Counted from the first letter of the stretch, positions 27,401 through 37,032 are shown. The stretch: 64,000 bases of DNA from Pseudomonas cremoricolorata (GCF_000759535.1 NZ_CP009455.1:2046001-2110000); one strand, 5' to 3'. Notes: a model not told the origin generated them from the letters alone. Made by a program: numbers and translations.

Positions 27401-30208
27401 TCACGCCGCGCCAGCCTCTCCCTCTTCCAGCCGGCTGATGAACTTCCAGTCCGACTCATCGATATAGATCCCGTTCGGCCCGCTGCCGCCTTCCAGGTCG
27501 ATGGCCACGTGGGCCGAAACCTGTGGCTTGACGCTCGCCAGAATCGGCACGAAGCCCAGTTGCTGGCTGGTTTCCAGCAAGGCGGTCTGGTTGCGTTCGT
27601 CGATGTCGGCGGCTTCGTCGAGGTAGTAGGGCAGGCGAATGCGTCCGGCCAGGTCGCGGTCCATCAGGTGCAGCAACAGGTACATGTTGGTCAGCGCTTT
27701 GATGGTCATGGTGGTGCCGTTGGACGCAGCGCCGTCGATGTCGGCGTGGATCACCGGCTGGCCGTTGATCTTGGTGATCTCGAAGGCCAGTTCGAACAGC
27801 TCTTTCAAGCCCAACTGGTTGTGGTTGGCCGCCACCAGCCGTGCCAGGTATTCCTTGGCCTCTTCGTTCTTCTGGTCCTGCTCGACGCTGTGGGTCAGGT
27901 CGAACACCGACAGCGTTTCCCCTTCTTCGTACTTGCCGGCGCTGTGGATGATCTGGTCGATGTGCCGCAGCGCTTCCTTGTTCGGCGCCAGCACCACGCG
28001 GAAGCTTTCCAGGTTCGACACCTGACGCTTGTTGATTTCGCGGTTGAACAGCGCCAACTGGTGTTCGAGGCTGTCGTAGTCGCTGCGGATGTTGCGCAGG
28101 GTGCGGGCGATGTCGGTGACCGCGGCGCGGCGCGCCTTGGCCAGGGTCAGGGCCTCTTCGCTGCGGTGCGAATAGGCGTTGATCAGCAGGTGCAGGCGGC
28201 GCTCGATGTCGTCTTCGTTATCGAACTTGGCCACGCCCTTGAGGCGCACCTGGGCGTACAGCGCCTCGATCTGGTTATCGACCCGCTGCAAGGCCTGCCA
28301 GCTGTCCTGGTAGTCATTGAGCAGCGGCAGCAGGTTGTCCATCGAGTCATCGACCACTTCCATGAACGGCGTGCCGGCCGGCAGGTCACTGGGCAGCAGT
28401 TGGCGGCGGCGCAGGGCGTCGTCGAGGGTGCGTTGCTTGGACTCGATATCGGACAACTGCCGGCCGACCAGTTGCAGCTTGGCCGACAACTGCTGGACAC
28501 GTTCGGTGAAGGCATCGCTGGAGCGCTTGAGCTCATCCTGGGCCGCTTCCAGTTGCGCCAGCTGTTCGAGCTTCTCGGCTTCTTCAACGCTCAGGGTCTG
28601 GCTGCGGCGATAGTCTTCCAGCGCCTTCTGCGCGTCGAGCACCTGTTGGTACAGCGCCTCGGTCTGGGCCTTGCTGGCGTTGCGGTCGACAGCCACCGAC
28701 TGCTGGGCCTTGAGCTGCTTGAGTTCTTTGTCGAGGCGATCCTTCTGCTCGCGCAGCGCGGCGCGATCGGCCAGCGCCTGCAACGCCGGTGGGTCGATGT
28801 GCGAGAGGTCGATGGCCAGGCCCGGCACTTCGAAGCGCTCGCCGTTGAAGCCGTCAAGCAGGGCTTCGAGGGATTTGACCCACAGCCCGTCGTCGTCCAG
28901 GGCGATGCCGCGCTCGCCCAGCGGCAGGCTGAACAGCGCGCCGTTGAACAGGCGCATCAGGCGCTCGACGTCGGCTTGGGAGAACTCCTCGCGCAGCTTG
29001 GCGTAGCTGTTGTTGTCGGCGTGGTCGAGCTGCTGACGGACGCTTTTGAGGCGCTGTTCGAGGTCGCGCAGGCGCTCGTCGAGGTCTTCGGCGCTGAACT
29101 GACGCGATTGCGCCAGGGCGCCGGCCAGTTCGTCATGGGCGTCCTTGGCCGCCAGCAGTTGCTGCTCGAGCACTTTCACGTCGTCGATCAGGGCGAAGCG
29201 ATTCTTCAGCACCGCCAGTTCGCCAAGCCAGCGCTGGCAACCGGTGATTTCCCGCTCCAGGCGCATCAGCTCCTGAGTGCCGCTGCGCTGGGTGGTCTGC
29301 AGGTTGTCCTGTTCGCTGCGGTAGTGCTCGGCCTGGATCACCAGTTCTTCCTTGCGCGCCATGGCGTATTCCTGCCAGGTGCCGAGCAGGTTATCGAGCA
29401 GGGGCGAGATGCGGTGCAGCTTGCCGCGCAGCACATCGCGCTGGGCCACGCCGCCGGCCAGGGCCTCGATCAGCGGGCCGGCGGTGACCAGCGCGTTGTA
29501 GTCCTGCTCCATGCGCCGCACGTCGCGGAAGGCTTCCTCGCAGGCAGCGATGTAGTCGACGCTGCCCGAGCGCAGGCTGTGCTCGAACGCATCGAGGAAC
29601 AGCTGCTTGAGCTTGGCCGCGGTGATTTCGCGCATGTGCAGCAAGTTGATGAACAGCGCGCGGAAGGTCTTGAGGCTGTGCTCGCTGGTCGAGCGCAGCG
29701 GGATCAGGGTCAGGTCGAGCGGCACCGAGGTGTGGCCGCCGACCAGCAGTCGGCGCAGTTCGTCGGGTTTGAGTTCATAGGCCTTGAGGCCGTGGCGCTC
29801 GAGGTTGGCGAACAGCTCTTTCTGCCGCAGGCAGGTGTCGTCCTGCTGATAGTGGGCCAGGTCCAGCTCGCCTTTGTAGGCGAAGAACTGATGGCCGAAG
29901 CCACCGCCCGGGCCACGCCCGACCACCCCCACCACATGGCTGCCGTGGGGCAGCTTGAGTTCGCAGAGGATGTAGCTGGTGTCGCTGGCGAAGTAGAAGC
30001 GCCGCGACTGCTCCAGGCTGTACTTGCCGAAGCTCATGTCCGACATGCGCGCCAGGATCGGGAACTGCAGTGCGTTGATCGACGCCGACTTGCCCAGGTT
30101 GTTGGCACCGTACACCGACAGCGGGTGTTCGAGGGGGAACAGGCCGAGGCTGTAGCCGGCCGTGTTGAGCAGCGCGAAACGGCGGATGCCGTAGCGTTCC
30201 TGGCTCAT
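27401..30208 (-). CDS. mksB: MksB, SMC-like ATPase of the MksBEF condensin
   Basis: A 935-residue SMC-type ATPase. The P-loop GANNLGKS is at residues 34-41; long coiled coils fill the middle (about 250-760) around a small hinge region; Walker B LPYYLDEAAD lies at 859-868. MksBEF compacts chromosomes alongside SMC/ScpAB in pseudomonads; the related JetC is the motor of Wadjet plasmid defence. The start ATG overlaps the mksE stop by 4 bases (translational coupling). It is the last gene of mksF-mksE-mksB and is followed directly by a strong terminator, so there is no mksG/jetD here. Large antisense open frames over this gene are shadows. Confidence 0.9.
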   Translation of the reverse strand: MSQERYGIRRFALLNTAGYSLGLFPLEHPLSVYGANNLGKSASINALQFPILARMSDMSFGKYSLEQSRRFYFASDTSYILCELKLPHGSHVVGVVGRGPGGGFGHQFFAYKGELDLAHYQQDDTCLRQKELFANLERHGLKAYELKPDELRRLLVGGHTSVPLDLTLIPLRSTSEHSLKTFRALFINLLHMREITAAKLKQLFLDAFEHSLRSGSVDYIAACEEAFRDVRRMEQDYNALVTAGPLIEALAGGVAQRDVLRGKLHRISPLLDNLLGTWQEYAMARKEELVIQAEHYRSEQDNLQTTQRSGTQELMRLEREITGCQRWLGELAVLKNRFALIDDVKVLEQQLLAAKDAHDELAGALAQSRQFSAEDLDERLRDLEQRLKSVRQQLDHADNNSYAKLREEFSQADVERLMRLFNGALFSLPLGERGIALDDDGLWVKSLEALLDGFNGERFEVPGLAIDLSHIDPPALQALADRAALREQKDRLDKELKQLKAQQSVAVDRNASKAQTEALYQQVLDAQKALEDYRRSQTLSVEEAEKLEQLAQLEAAQDELKRSSDAFTERVQQLSAKLQLVGRQLSDIESKQRTLDDALRRRQLLPSDLPAGTPFMEVVDDSMDNLLPLLNDYQDSWQALQRVDNQIEALYAQVRLKGVAKFDNEDDIERRLHLLINAYSHRSEEALTLAKARRAAVTDIARTLRNIRSDYDSLEHQLALFNREINKRQVSNLESFRVVLAPNKEALRHIDQIIHSAGKYEEGETLSVFDLTHSVEQDQKNEEAKEYLARLVAANHNQLGLKELFELAFEITKINGQPVIHADIDGAASNGTTMTIKALTNMYLLLHLMDRDLAGRIRLPYYLDEAADIDERNQTALLETSQQLGFVPILASVKPQVSAHVAIDLEGGSGPNGIYIDESDWKFISRLEEGEAGAA

Positions 30209-30885
30209 GCGTCGATCTCCTGTTGCTCGTCACGAATGGCGCGGGCCAAGGCGGCTGCTTCGTCTTCTTCTTCATCCACCGAGGCGGCGTCGTCATCCGG
30301 CGCTTCTTCTGCCAGCACCGGAGTCGGTAAGGGCAGTGCGCTGTGCAGCGTGGCGGCCAGGTCGCGATCCTGCTGCACCGACAGGCACACATCGAGGAAG
30401 CGGTGCATGGGCGGCAGGAAGCGGTACACGCCACCTTCCTCGTGGGCGAAGCCCAGTTGCGTCATGCGCCGCAGGATCTTTTCTTCCAGCTCTTCGACGC
30501 TCTGCACTTCGGCTTGCAGGAACAGGTCACGGTACTTGTCGAGCAGCGAAGGCAGCTCGTCGCGGCCCAGACTGCCGCCGTCGAGCACCGCCATCGGGTC
30601 GCGGCCCTGGTCAGCCAGGTGCTCGACCAGGATGAAGGTGAACAGCGACAGGCGCTGGGCGGTCTTGTTGACCTGGGCTGCGGCCTGTTCGGGGACGAAG
30701 TAGTAGAAGCCGCGGGTATCGCACACCAGCTCGAAGCCCAGGGCCTTGAACAATGTGCGGTACTGGTCCTGGAAGTTCGACAGTTGCGCGTACAGCTCGG
30801 GGTCGCGGCGGCTGACGTGGAAGCCTTTGAACAGCTCGCGGAAGATCGGCGCCAGCTGGGACAGTTCGGAGAGATCAAGATGCAT
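30205..30885 (-). CDS. mksE: MksE condensin subunit
   Basis: 226 residues, with a winged-helix KITE-type fold expected for MksE/JetB (MHLDLSELSQLAPIFRELFK at the start, FYYFVPEQAA in the middle) and a very acidic C-terminus (APDDDAASVDEEEDEAAALA). It links MksF to the MksB heads. Its start overlaps the end of mksF by 11 bases and its stop overlaps mksB by 4, so the three are made together. Confidence 0.87.
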   Translation of the reverse strand: MHLDLSELSQLAPIFRELFKGFHVSRRDPELYAQLSNFQDQYRTLFKALGFELVCDTRGFYYFVPEQAAAQVNKTAQRLSLFTFILVEHLADQGRDPMAVLDGGSLGRDELPSLLDKYRDLFLQAEVQSVEELEEKILRRMTQLGFAHEEGGVYRFLPPMHRFLDVCLSVQQDRDLAATLHSALPLPTPVLAEEAPDDDAASVDEEEDEAAALARAIRDEQQEIDA

Positions 30886-32152
30886 GGGCGGAACTCGCGG
30901 TGGATTCGGGCGTGGCGTCGCGGCTGGAGGTCAGGGCGAAGGAGTGCAGGCTGACGCTGTGCTCGCAGGTGAGGTAGTCGCGTCGGGCCAGGCGCTGTCG
31001 GGCGAAGCGTTTGTCCCGTGACAGGCGCGAGAACCAGTACAGCAGCTCATCGGTGGCGCCATTGGGCTCCTGCTCGAGCAGCCAGAGCATCAGGTCAGGC
31101 ATGGGCAGGGCGTCTTCGCAGCGCTGGAGCATTTCCTTGACCGTGCGCGGCGCCTGGGTTGCCGGGTCTTTGTCGGTCTTGTGCGCCTTGGGGAAGCGTG
31201 CAGGCTTGGGCTCGAAACGGGCCAGAGCATACACGTAGGCCTCGACCTGGCTGGCGCTGCCGAGGAAGGTGCTTTGCGGGCGGGTGAACAGCGGCATGGC
31301 GGCGTGGGGCAGGGCGTCGAGGCCCTTGCGGCGGATCACCGACAGCGCCAGCGCCGCGCCACGGGTCACGGCGTTGTGTCGACGCGCCTCCTCGCGCAGC
31401 GGCAGCAGCAGCTCGCGGGCATGGCGCAGGGTCAGCTGGGCGCTGGTCTGCATTTCCAGAATGCGCGCGTGGGTGCGCAGCAGCATGTCGTCGTCGACCA
31501 GATGCCCCAACCGCGCCTGTTCGCCCAGCAGGTGCAGCAGCACGCTCTCGACCTTGCGCACGCCCTGCTCGAAGGCGCCATCGGCGTTGACCAGCTGGAT
31601 CATCGGCTCGACGTACTCGTCCCAGGTCGCCAGCACTTCGGCGTAGCGCTGGCGCAGGGGAATCTGCCGGTTGCTGGTCTTGGCGCGCTCGGCCACCGCC
31701 ACCAGCGCCTGCTCGTCGTTGTCGAGTTTCTTCAGCACATCGCGCACGCGCATGTCGAGCAGGCGCAGCTGGCGCGCCAGGTCGTCGCTGTCGCGGGTGT
31801 CGAAGGCGTCCTGAATGTGTCCGGCCAGGCGTTCGAGGTGGCGCAGGTAGGCTTCGATCTCAAGACACAGGCCCAGCCGGTGCTCGCGACGCAGGTAGGC
31901 GAGGAAGTCGTGAATCTGCGCGTTCAGCTCGAAACGGTTGGGGCTCTTGGCCACCGGTACCAGGATGTCCAGGCGAATCCACAGGTCGAGCAGTTGCGTG
32001 ATGTCCTGCGGGGTGCTGTCGAGCTGATGGCGGGCCAGGTGCTGGCGCAACTCGATCAGGCTCAGGGTGCCTTGGTCGAAACGCTCGCAGAGCGGTTCGA
32101 TCAGCGCCCAGTGCTCGGCGAGGGCGCGCAGTACACGCTTGGGTTCGATCAT
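30875..32152 (-). CDS. mksF: MksF kleisin subunit
   Basis: A 425-residue kleisin-like subunit of MksBEF (JetA equivalent). Mostly helical; the N-terminal winged-helix region MIEPKRVLRALAEHWALIEP is typical. The start at 32152 has no strong ribosome site; the frame is open 22 codons further up, but that is the promoter side (a TACAAT -10-like box on the minus strand at 32189-32194). First gene of the operon, divergent from holD. Confidence 0.85.
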   Translation of the reverse strand: MIEPKRVLRALAEHWALIEPLCERFDQGTLSLIELRQHLARHQLDSTPQDITQLLDLWIRLDILVPVAKSPNRFELNAQIHDFLAYLRREHRLGLCLEIEAYLRHLERLAGHIQDAFDTRDSDDLARQLRLLDMRVRDVLKKLDNDEQALVAVAERAKTSNRQIPLRQRYAEVLATWDEYVEPMIQLVNADGAFEQGVRKVESVLLHLLGEQARLGHLVDDDMLLRTHARILEMQTSAQLTLRHARELLLPLREEARRHNAVTRGAALALSVIRRKGLDALPHAAMPLFTRPQSTFLGSASQVEAYVYALARFEPKPARFPKAHKTDKDPATQAPRTVKEMLQRCEDALPMPDLMLWLLEQEPNGATDELLYWFSRLSRDKRFARQRLARRDYLTCEHSVSLHSFALTSSRDATPESTASSAHAS

Positions 32153-32335
32153 TGGCGGGTCGACTCGTTGCCACACAAAGGGGGGCGATTGTACTGCATA
32201 GCACCGGGAGGATTTCACCCCCTGATCACTCGCTGGTGTGGCGGCATTGGCAGGGCGGCTTTTCCGCCGGTCTGTTGCGGTAAATCAGCGGCAACAGCGG
32301 TAGAATGCCCGCCTGTTTTTCCCGGACGATTCGCC

Positions 32336-33127
32336 GTGCTCACCGAACCCCGCCGCCGCGCCTACCTTTCCGCCATGCAAGTGGTGCACTGGCTGCCGCG
32401 TGCCGAGCTGCCGTTCGCGGCGCCCTCGCGTGCCGAGCTGCTGTTGCCGCAGACGCCGCCCGAAGCGCCGTTGCCGGTAGTCGAGGATGCTGCCGCGATC
32501 GCTCCAGCAGCGCGGCCCGAGGCGCCGACGGTGCGTCCTGCGCCGCGGGCGAAAATCGACATTCCGCGTCCGGCCAGCCTGGCCAAACCGGCGCCAGCAG
32601 TGCTCGACAGCCCGGAAAAACCCAGCGAGCCGCGTGCTCAGCGCGTCGCGCCACCGCGCTTCGCCCTGCAACTGCTGCGCGCCGGCAACTGCCTGCTGCT
32701 GGTCGAACTGGCCACCGGGCAGCCGTTCCAGAGCCGCGACCCGTCCTACCTGCTGCTCAAGGACATGCTGCGCGCCGCCGGTCTGCCCGACGCGCCGCAG
32801 ATCGTCGGTGAGCCGGTGCGCTGGCCGATGTTCACCCGCGGCAACATGGATCAGGGCCCGGACGCTGCGCGGGAGTTTCTCCAGGCCTTCGTCCAGGCCC
32901 GCCTGGAAGACTCGCCCAGTGTCTGCCTGTGGCTGGTTGGCCTGCCGGCGATACGCTTCGCCGGCCAGGGCGATGAGCACAGCTATTACCAACTGCTCCA
33001 GGTCGACAGCCTGGGCGCCGCCTGGGCGCTGCCGGGACTTGAACTGTTGATGGACGAGCCGCAGCGCAAGGCTGACGTCTGGAAAGCCATGCGCCAGCTG
33101 ATGGCGCGCTGGAAGCCTGCGCAATGA
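32336..33127 (+). CDS. holD: DNA polymerase III psi subunit, divergent pseudomonad type
   Basis: About 263 residues from GTG 32336 (an ATG at 32375 is an alternative). Overall similarity to E. coli HolD (137 aa) is low. However, the N-terminal RRRAYLSAMQVVHWLPR corresponds to the tau-binding N-terminus of psi, the C-terminus VWKAMRQLMARW to the HolD end, and the gene overlaps rimI (ATGA, 33124-33127) exactly as in E. coli holD-rimI. The extra length is an Ala/Pro-rich linker (about 30-105). The pseudomonad psi has been described as a cryptic subunit because of this divergence. It bridges the clamp loader to chi and SSB. Confidence 0.75.
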   Translation: MLTEPRRRAYLSAMQVVHWLPRAELPFAAPSRAELLLPQTPPEAPLPVVEDAAAIAPAARPEAPTVRPAPRAKIDIPRPASLAKPAPAVLDSPEKPSEPRAQRVAPPRFALQLLRAGNCLLLVELATGQPFQSRDPSYLLLKDMLRAAGLPDAPQIVGEPVRWPMFTRGNMDQGPDAAREFLQAFVQARLEDSPSVCLWLVGLPAIRFAGQGDEHSYYQLLQVDSLGAAWALPGLELLMDEPQRKADVWKAMRQLMARWKPAQ

Positions 33128-33576
33128 CCGACACCCTCAGTTTCCGCCCCATGACCGAGGCGGACCTCGATGCCGTACTGAAAATCGAATATGCCGCCTT
33201 CAGCCATCCCTGGACCCGCGGCATCTTCCTCGATGCGCTCAAGTCCTACGAGGTGTGGCTGATGTTCGACGGCCAGCAGCAGGTCGGCCATGGGGTGATC
33301 AACGTCATCATCGATGAAGCGCACCTGCTCAACATCACCGTCAAGCCCGAGAACCAGGGTCGCGGCCTGGGCCTGCGCCTGCTCGAACACCTCATGGCCC
33401 GGGCCTGGCAGCTCAACGGCCGCGAGTGCTTCCTCGAGGTGCGCGCCAGCAATCAGTCGGCCTATCGTCTGTACGAGCGCTTTGGCTTCAACGAGATTGG
33501 CCGGCGCCGCGACTACTACCCCATGGCCGGTGGCCGGGAAGACGCCCTGGTGATGGCCTGTACGTTGTTCGAGTAG
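33124..33576 (+). CDS. rimI: Ribosomal protein S18-alanine N-acetyltransferase
   Basis: A 150-residue GNAT enzyme that acetylates the N-terminal alanine of ribosomal protein S18. The acetyl-CoA motif is VKPENQGRGLGLRLLEHLM and the C-terminal family motif NEIGRRRDYYP. Coupled to holD by a 4-base overlap. Confidence 0.94.
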   Translation: MTDTLSFRPMTEADLDAVLKIEYAAFSHPWTRGIFLDALKSYEVWLMFDGQQQVGHGVINVIIDEAHLLNITVKPENQGRGLGLRLLEHLMARAWQLNGRECFLEVRASNQSAYRLYERFGFNEIGRRRDYYPMAGGREDALVMACTLFE

Positions 33577-33697
33577 CGCCGCTTGTTCAGCTAGCAGGCA
33601 GGCCTGTGCGGCCTGTCACACGGATGGACAAAACTTCTCCACGTTTCGTCGGACTAATCCCGGTAACACCTCCCTGTCTGCAAGGAATGTCACCGAC

Positions 33698-34399
33698 ATG
33701 AACGTCTCTTTCCGTCCGCAATGGCTGCTCGCTGCCGTCATCCCTTTCATGCTCACCGCCTGCGGTGACAGCGAGCCGGACCAGCGCGCCGCCTTCAAGC
33801 AGTTCCTGCAAACGCGCATCCTCGACAAGCCAGGCGTGCATGTGCCCAAACCTTCGGCCGAAGAAACCAAGGCGTTCGGCGACTACGCTTCGCACTATTC
33901 GGTGATCACCGACTTCAACGGCAAGATGGACGCCAGCGTCAAACCCTTGGGCGAGCTGACCAAGAAGATTTCCGTGCGCTCGCTGAACGATGTCATCGAG
34001 CACCGCGACGACTTCAAGGCGGCGCAAACCGGTCTGTCGGAGATGGGCCAGAACCTCAAGCAGTACAAGGAAGAGGCCGACGCCGCCAAGGCCCAGCTCA
34101 AGCAGCCTGAAGACCTCAAGCCGGTGTATGACCAGGCCTACGAGCGCACCGTGAGCAAGCCGGCCGACACCTTCCTGGCTTTGCTGCCGCAGATCGACAC
34201 GGCCATGGCCGGTATCGAGGACGTCGGCAACTACGTCGAGGCGCACAAAGCGCAGATCGAGATCAAGGGCACGCAGATTTCCGTGCAGGATCCGAAAGTG
34301 CTCGAAGAGCTCAACACCCGCCTGAAAAGCCTGAACGAACAGGGCCAGGCCGTGCAGCAGGCGCAGTCGCGCATGCAAGCGGTCATGCTCGGGCGCTGA
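33698..34399 (+). CDS. DUF3053 family lipoprotein
   Basis: 233 residues with a lipoprotein signal: lipobox LTAC, Cys at residue 22. The residue after Cys is Gly, so the outer membrane is expected. The mature part is helical and charged (KQYKEEADAAKAQLKQPEDL) and resembles DUF3053/YiaF lipoproteins. Start with AAGGA upstream. Function unknown. Ends 49 bases from the convergent TonB receptor, with a GC hairpin between. Confidence 0.82.
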   Translation: MNVSFRPQWLLAAVIPFMLTACGDSEPDQRAAFKQFLQTRILDKPGVHVPKPSAEETKAFGDYASHYSVITDFNGKMDASVKPLGELTKKISVRSLNDVIEHRDDFKAAQTGLSEMGQNLKQYKEEADAAKAQLKQPEDLKPVYDQAYERTVSKPADTFLALLPQIDTAMAGIEDVGNYVEAHKAQIEIKGTQISVQDPKVLEELNTRLKSLNEQGQAVQQAQSRMQAVMLGR

Positions 34400-34412
34400 T
34401 CAGCTGCCTCAG

Positions 34413-34439
34413 TGCGGCGCTGGGAAGCCTGGCGCCGCA
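34413..34439. terminator. GC hairpin between convergent lipoprotein and TonB receptor genes
   Basis: An 8-bp stem TGCGGCGC / GCGCCGCA with an 11-base loop. No T-run, so only a possible bidirectional terminator. Confidence 0.45.
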
Positions 34440-34448
34440 TCCTGAACC

Positions 34449-36932
34449 TCAGAACACCCCCCTCAAGGTCAGCGTGTAGTTGCGCGGATCGCCGTAGAAG
34501 TTGCCGTACTCGGCCTGGCCGACGGTGGCGTAGTACTTCTTGTCCAGCAGGTTGTTGGCATTGAGCGCTAGGCTCCAGTGTTTATCCAGCTGATACTCGG
34601 CAAAGCCGCTCCAGATGGCGTAACCGGCCTGGGAGAAGGCGTAGCTGTCGGACGTTTCCTCGAACTCACCGTCGCTGCTGCGCACGTAAAGGCTGCCGCT
34701 GACGTAGGACGGTGATTGCGCCGTTACCCCACCGCCGACTTTCAGCGCCGACCATGCACCCGGCATCTGATAGGCGCCGAACAGTTTGAGCAGATGCTTG
34801 GGCGTCAGCGAGTTGGTCGCCGATCCGGCCACGTTGTTGCGCACATGGTTGTAGGTGTAGCCCAGGCTGGCCTGGAAGCGCTCGAACAGCTCGCCGCTGA
34901 TTTCAAGGTCCAGGCCCTTGCTGGTCACCAGGCCATCGTCGTTGTAGCAACAGTTGTCGACACCGTTGCGGAACTCGCGCACACCCTGGCCTTCGCGCTT
35001 GACGTAGTACAGCGCGGCGTAGGTGTTCACCCGCCCGTCCAGCAACTCACCCTTGATGCCCAGTTCATGGCTGGTGCCGGTGATCGGTTTGAGCGGCCCA
35101 CCCGAGGCCTTGCGCAGATCGGCCTGGGATTTGTAGATGTCGGCGACGCTGGCGTACAGGCTCCACTGCGGCGTGAGGTCGTAGGTGGCACCGAAGAAAG
35201 GGGTGAACACCCGTCGGTCGCTGTAGGGGTTGGTGGTGCTGCGCCCGCTGACGTAGTCGGTGTCGTAGGTGTAGCTGTAGTTGCTGTAGCGGCCACCGAC
35301 AATCACGTGCAGCGGGTCGAACAGGCGCACGCGCAACGAGCCGTACAGGCCGTTCTGCTTCATGCGCTGGTATTCCTTGTAGGTCGGCACGGTGCTGCCG
35401 GGCTTGCGGTAGTCGTCGGGGTCGAAGGCGAAGATGTCGTCGATCTGACGAAATTCCTCGCCTTCCCAGTGATCGTTGTCGAACACCACGTCGGTCCAGT
35501 TCCAGCCCACCAGGGTGGTGGTTTCCAGACCCAACACGGTGCTGTCGCCCTTGAGGTTGAAGTCCACTGATTTGCTCGACAGGTCCTGCGCCTGGCCCTG
35601 CCAGTTGGCCCCGGAACCCGAGCCGTCGGCCGGATCGATGACGCCGTAGAAGTTGTAGTAGCCACGCCCCTGGTCGGCCTGGGCGTAAAGGGTGTCGAGG
35701 GTGGCGGTCCAGGTGTCGGACAGGCGCTGGTCGACGCGCAGGAAGAACGACTCGCCTTTGGTCTTGATGAAGTCATCGGCACCAGCCAGGAAATGGCTGC
35801 GCGGCAGGCCCAGGGAAGTACCGTCCAGCGCCCGCGGCCAGCCGTAGGCCTGGTCGGAGGTGCGGTTGTGGTCGTAGGTCATGCCGGCCAGCACGGTGGT
35901 GTCGTCGCTCAGGTCGGCTTCCAGCACGCCGTAGAAGAACGAGCGCTGGGCGTCGGCCTTGTCGTAAAACATGTCGCGGTCGTTGTAGACCAGCACCGAG
36001 CGGCCCTTGAGCTTGCCGTCGAAGGCCAGCGGGCCGCTGACGTCGAGCATCGAGCGGTAGTTGTTCCAACTGCCGACCGAGTTTTCCAACTCGACCCGCG
36101 GCGCGGCGGTGGGCCGTTTGCGTACCAGGTTGATGCTGCCGCCCGGCTCGCCGTTACCGGAGAACAGCCCATCGGAGCCGCGCAGCACTTCGACATGGTC
36201 GTACATGGCCATGTCATGGTCCTTGCGCGCATAGGCCGCGCTGCCCAGCGGCGAGCCGCCGTCGATGCGGTAGCTGGTGATCTCGAAGCCGCGCGCGAGG
36301 TAGCGCGAACTGGTCAGCGAGCCCTGGTACACCGACACGCCGCTGGTCTGGTTGAGCACGTCGTGGATCGAGGTCAGGTGCTGATCCTCGATGCGCTGGC
36401 GGGTCATGACGCTGACTGTCTGCGGAGTTTCCTTGAGCGTTTGCCCGGTCTTGGCGATCGACACTTGTCCGGTGGTGTACGAACCGGTGTCTTCGGTGGT
36501 GGCGCCGAGCATCTGGCTGTCGATGGTGATGGCGCCCAGTTGCATGGCCGCGCCCTGTTCGGGCAGCGCTTGCAGGTAGGCGCGCTGACCGCTGGCGAGG
36601 CTGAAGGTCAGGCCGGAGCCGGCCAGCAACTGCTGCAAGGCGGCCTCGGCGCTGTAGCGGCCCTGCACCGCGCTGCTGCGCTTGCCACGGGTCAGTTCGC
36701 CGTCGGCGAACAGCTGCACGCCGCTGGTCGCCGACCATTGCAGGATGGCCGCATCCAGTGGCTGGGCGGCGATGGCATAGCTGTGCTCGGCGCTTTGCAC
36801 AGTGGCGGCGGCCACGCTGCTGGCAAGTGGCAGCAGGGCCAGCGGGCAGCCCAGGACAGTGCTCAGCAGCAGCGGCGTCAGGCAGGTGGACAGGCCGTGG
36901 CAAGGAAGGGTTCGGCGGGCAGGGGTGCGCAT
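34449..36932 (-). CDS. TonB-dependent siderophore receptor with STN signalling domain (set 1)
   Basis: 827 residues: signal peptide (about 1-42), STN (secretin/TonB short) domain (about 48-125) that talks to FecR, plug (about 160-265, with EVLRGSDGLFSGNGEPGGSI) and a 22-strand barrel ending in Phe (NYTLTLRGVF). It imports a ferric siderophore and signals its presence. It is the last gene of a sigma-FecR-receptor set on the minus strand. The siderophore cannot be named from sequence alone. Confidence 0.93.
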   Translation of the reverse strand: MRTPARRTLPCHGLSTCLTPLLLSTVLGCPLALLPLASSVAAATVQSAEHSYAIAAQPLDAAILQWSATSGVQLFADGELTRGKRSSAVQGRYSAEAALQQLLAGSGLTFSLASGQRAYLQALPEQGAAMQLGAITIDSQMLGATTEDTGSYTTGQVSIAKTGQTLKETPQTVSVMTRQRIEDQHLTSIHDVLNQTSGVSVYQGSLTSSRYLARGFEITSYRIDGGSPLGSAAYARKDHDMAMYDHVEVLRGSDGLFSGNGEPGGSINLVRKRPTAAPRVELENSVGSWNNYRSMLDVSGPLAFDGKLKGRSVLVYNDRDMFYDKADAQRSFFYGVLEADLSDDTTVLAGMTYDHNRTSDQAYGWPRALDGTSLGLPRSHFLAGADDFIKTKGESFFLRVDQRLSDTWTATLDTLYAQADQGRGYYNFYGVIDPADGSGSGANWQGQAQDLSSKSVDFNLKGDSTVLGLETTTLVGWNWTDVVFDNDHWEGEEFRQIDDIFAFDPDDYRKPGSTVPTYKEYQRMKQNGLYGSLRVRLFDPLHVIVGGRYSNYSYTYDTDYVSGRSTTNPYSDRRVFTPFFGATYDLTPQWSLYASVADIYKSQADLRKASGGPLKPITGTSHELGIKGELLDGRVNTYAALYYVKREGQGVREFRNGVDNCCYNDDGLVTSKGLDLEISGELFERFQASLGYTYNHVRNNVAGSATNSLTPKHLLKLFGAYQMPGAWSALKVGGGVTAQSPSYVSGSLYVRSSDGEFEETSDSYAFSQAGYAIWSGFAEYQLDKHWSLALNANNLLDKKYYATVGQAEYGNFYGDPRNYTLTLRGVF

Positions 36933-37032
36933 GGGCGGGTTATCCGTAAGGGTCAGTCGTGCTCGCGAGTGTTTCTCGTTTGCGATCAGGACTTATGACG
37001 GACGACTCGCCGAAGACAACGATGCCACTTCG

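Noticed and set aside
27356..30703. Plus-strand open frame of over 1100 codons across mksB
   Set aside because: Antisense shadow: composition rich in Gln, Val, Gly and Leu without domains; mksB and mksE on the other strand have clear motifs and coupled starts, and the frame begins inside the 15-bp terminator.
27401..32152. Complete Wadjet (JetABCD) defence system
   Set aside because: No TOPRIM nuclease gene upstream or downstream within the window; a strong terminator closes the operon.
35793..36998. 401-codon plus-strand frame opposite the set 1 TonB receptor
   Set aside because: Antisense to a receptor with signal peptide, STN, plug and barrel; no independent support.
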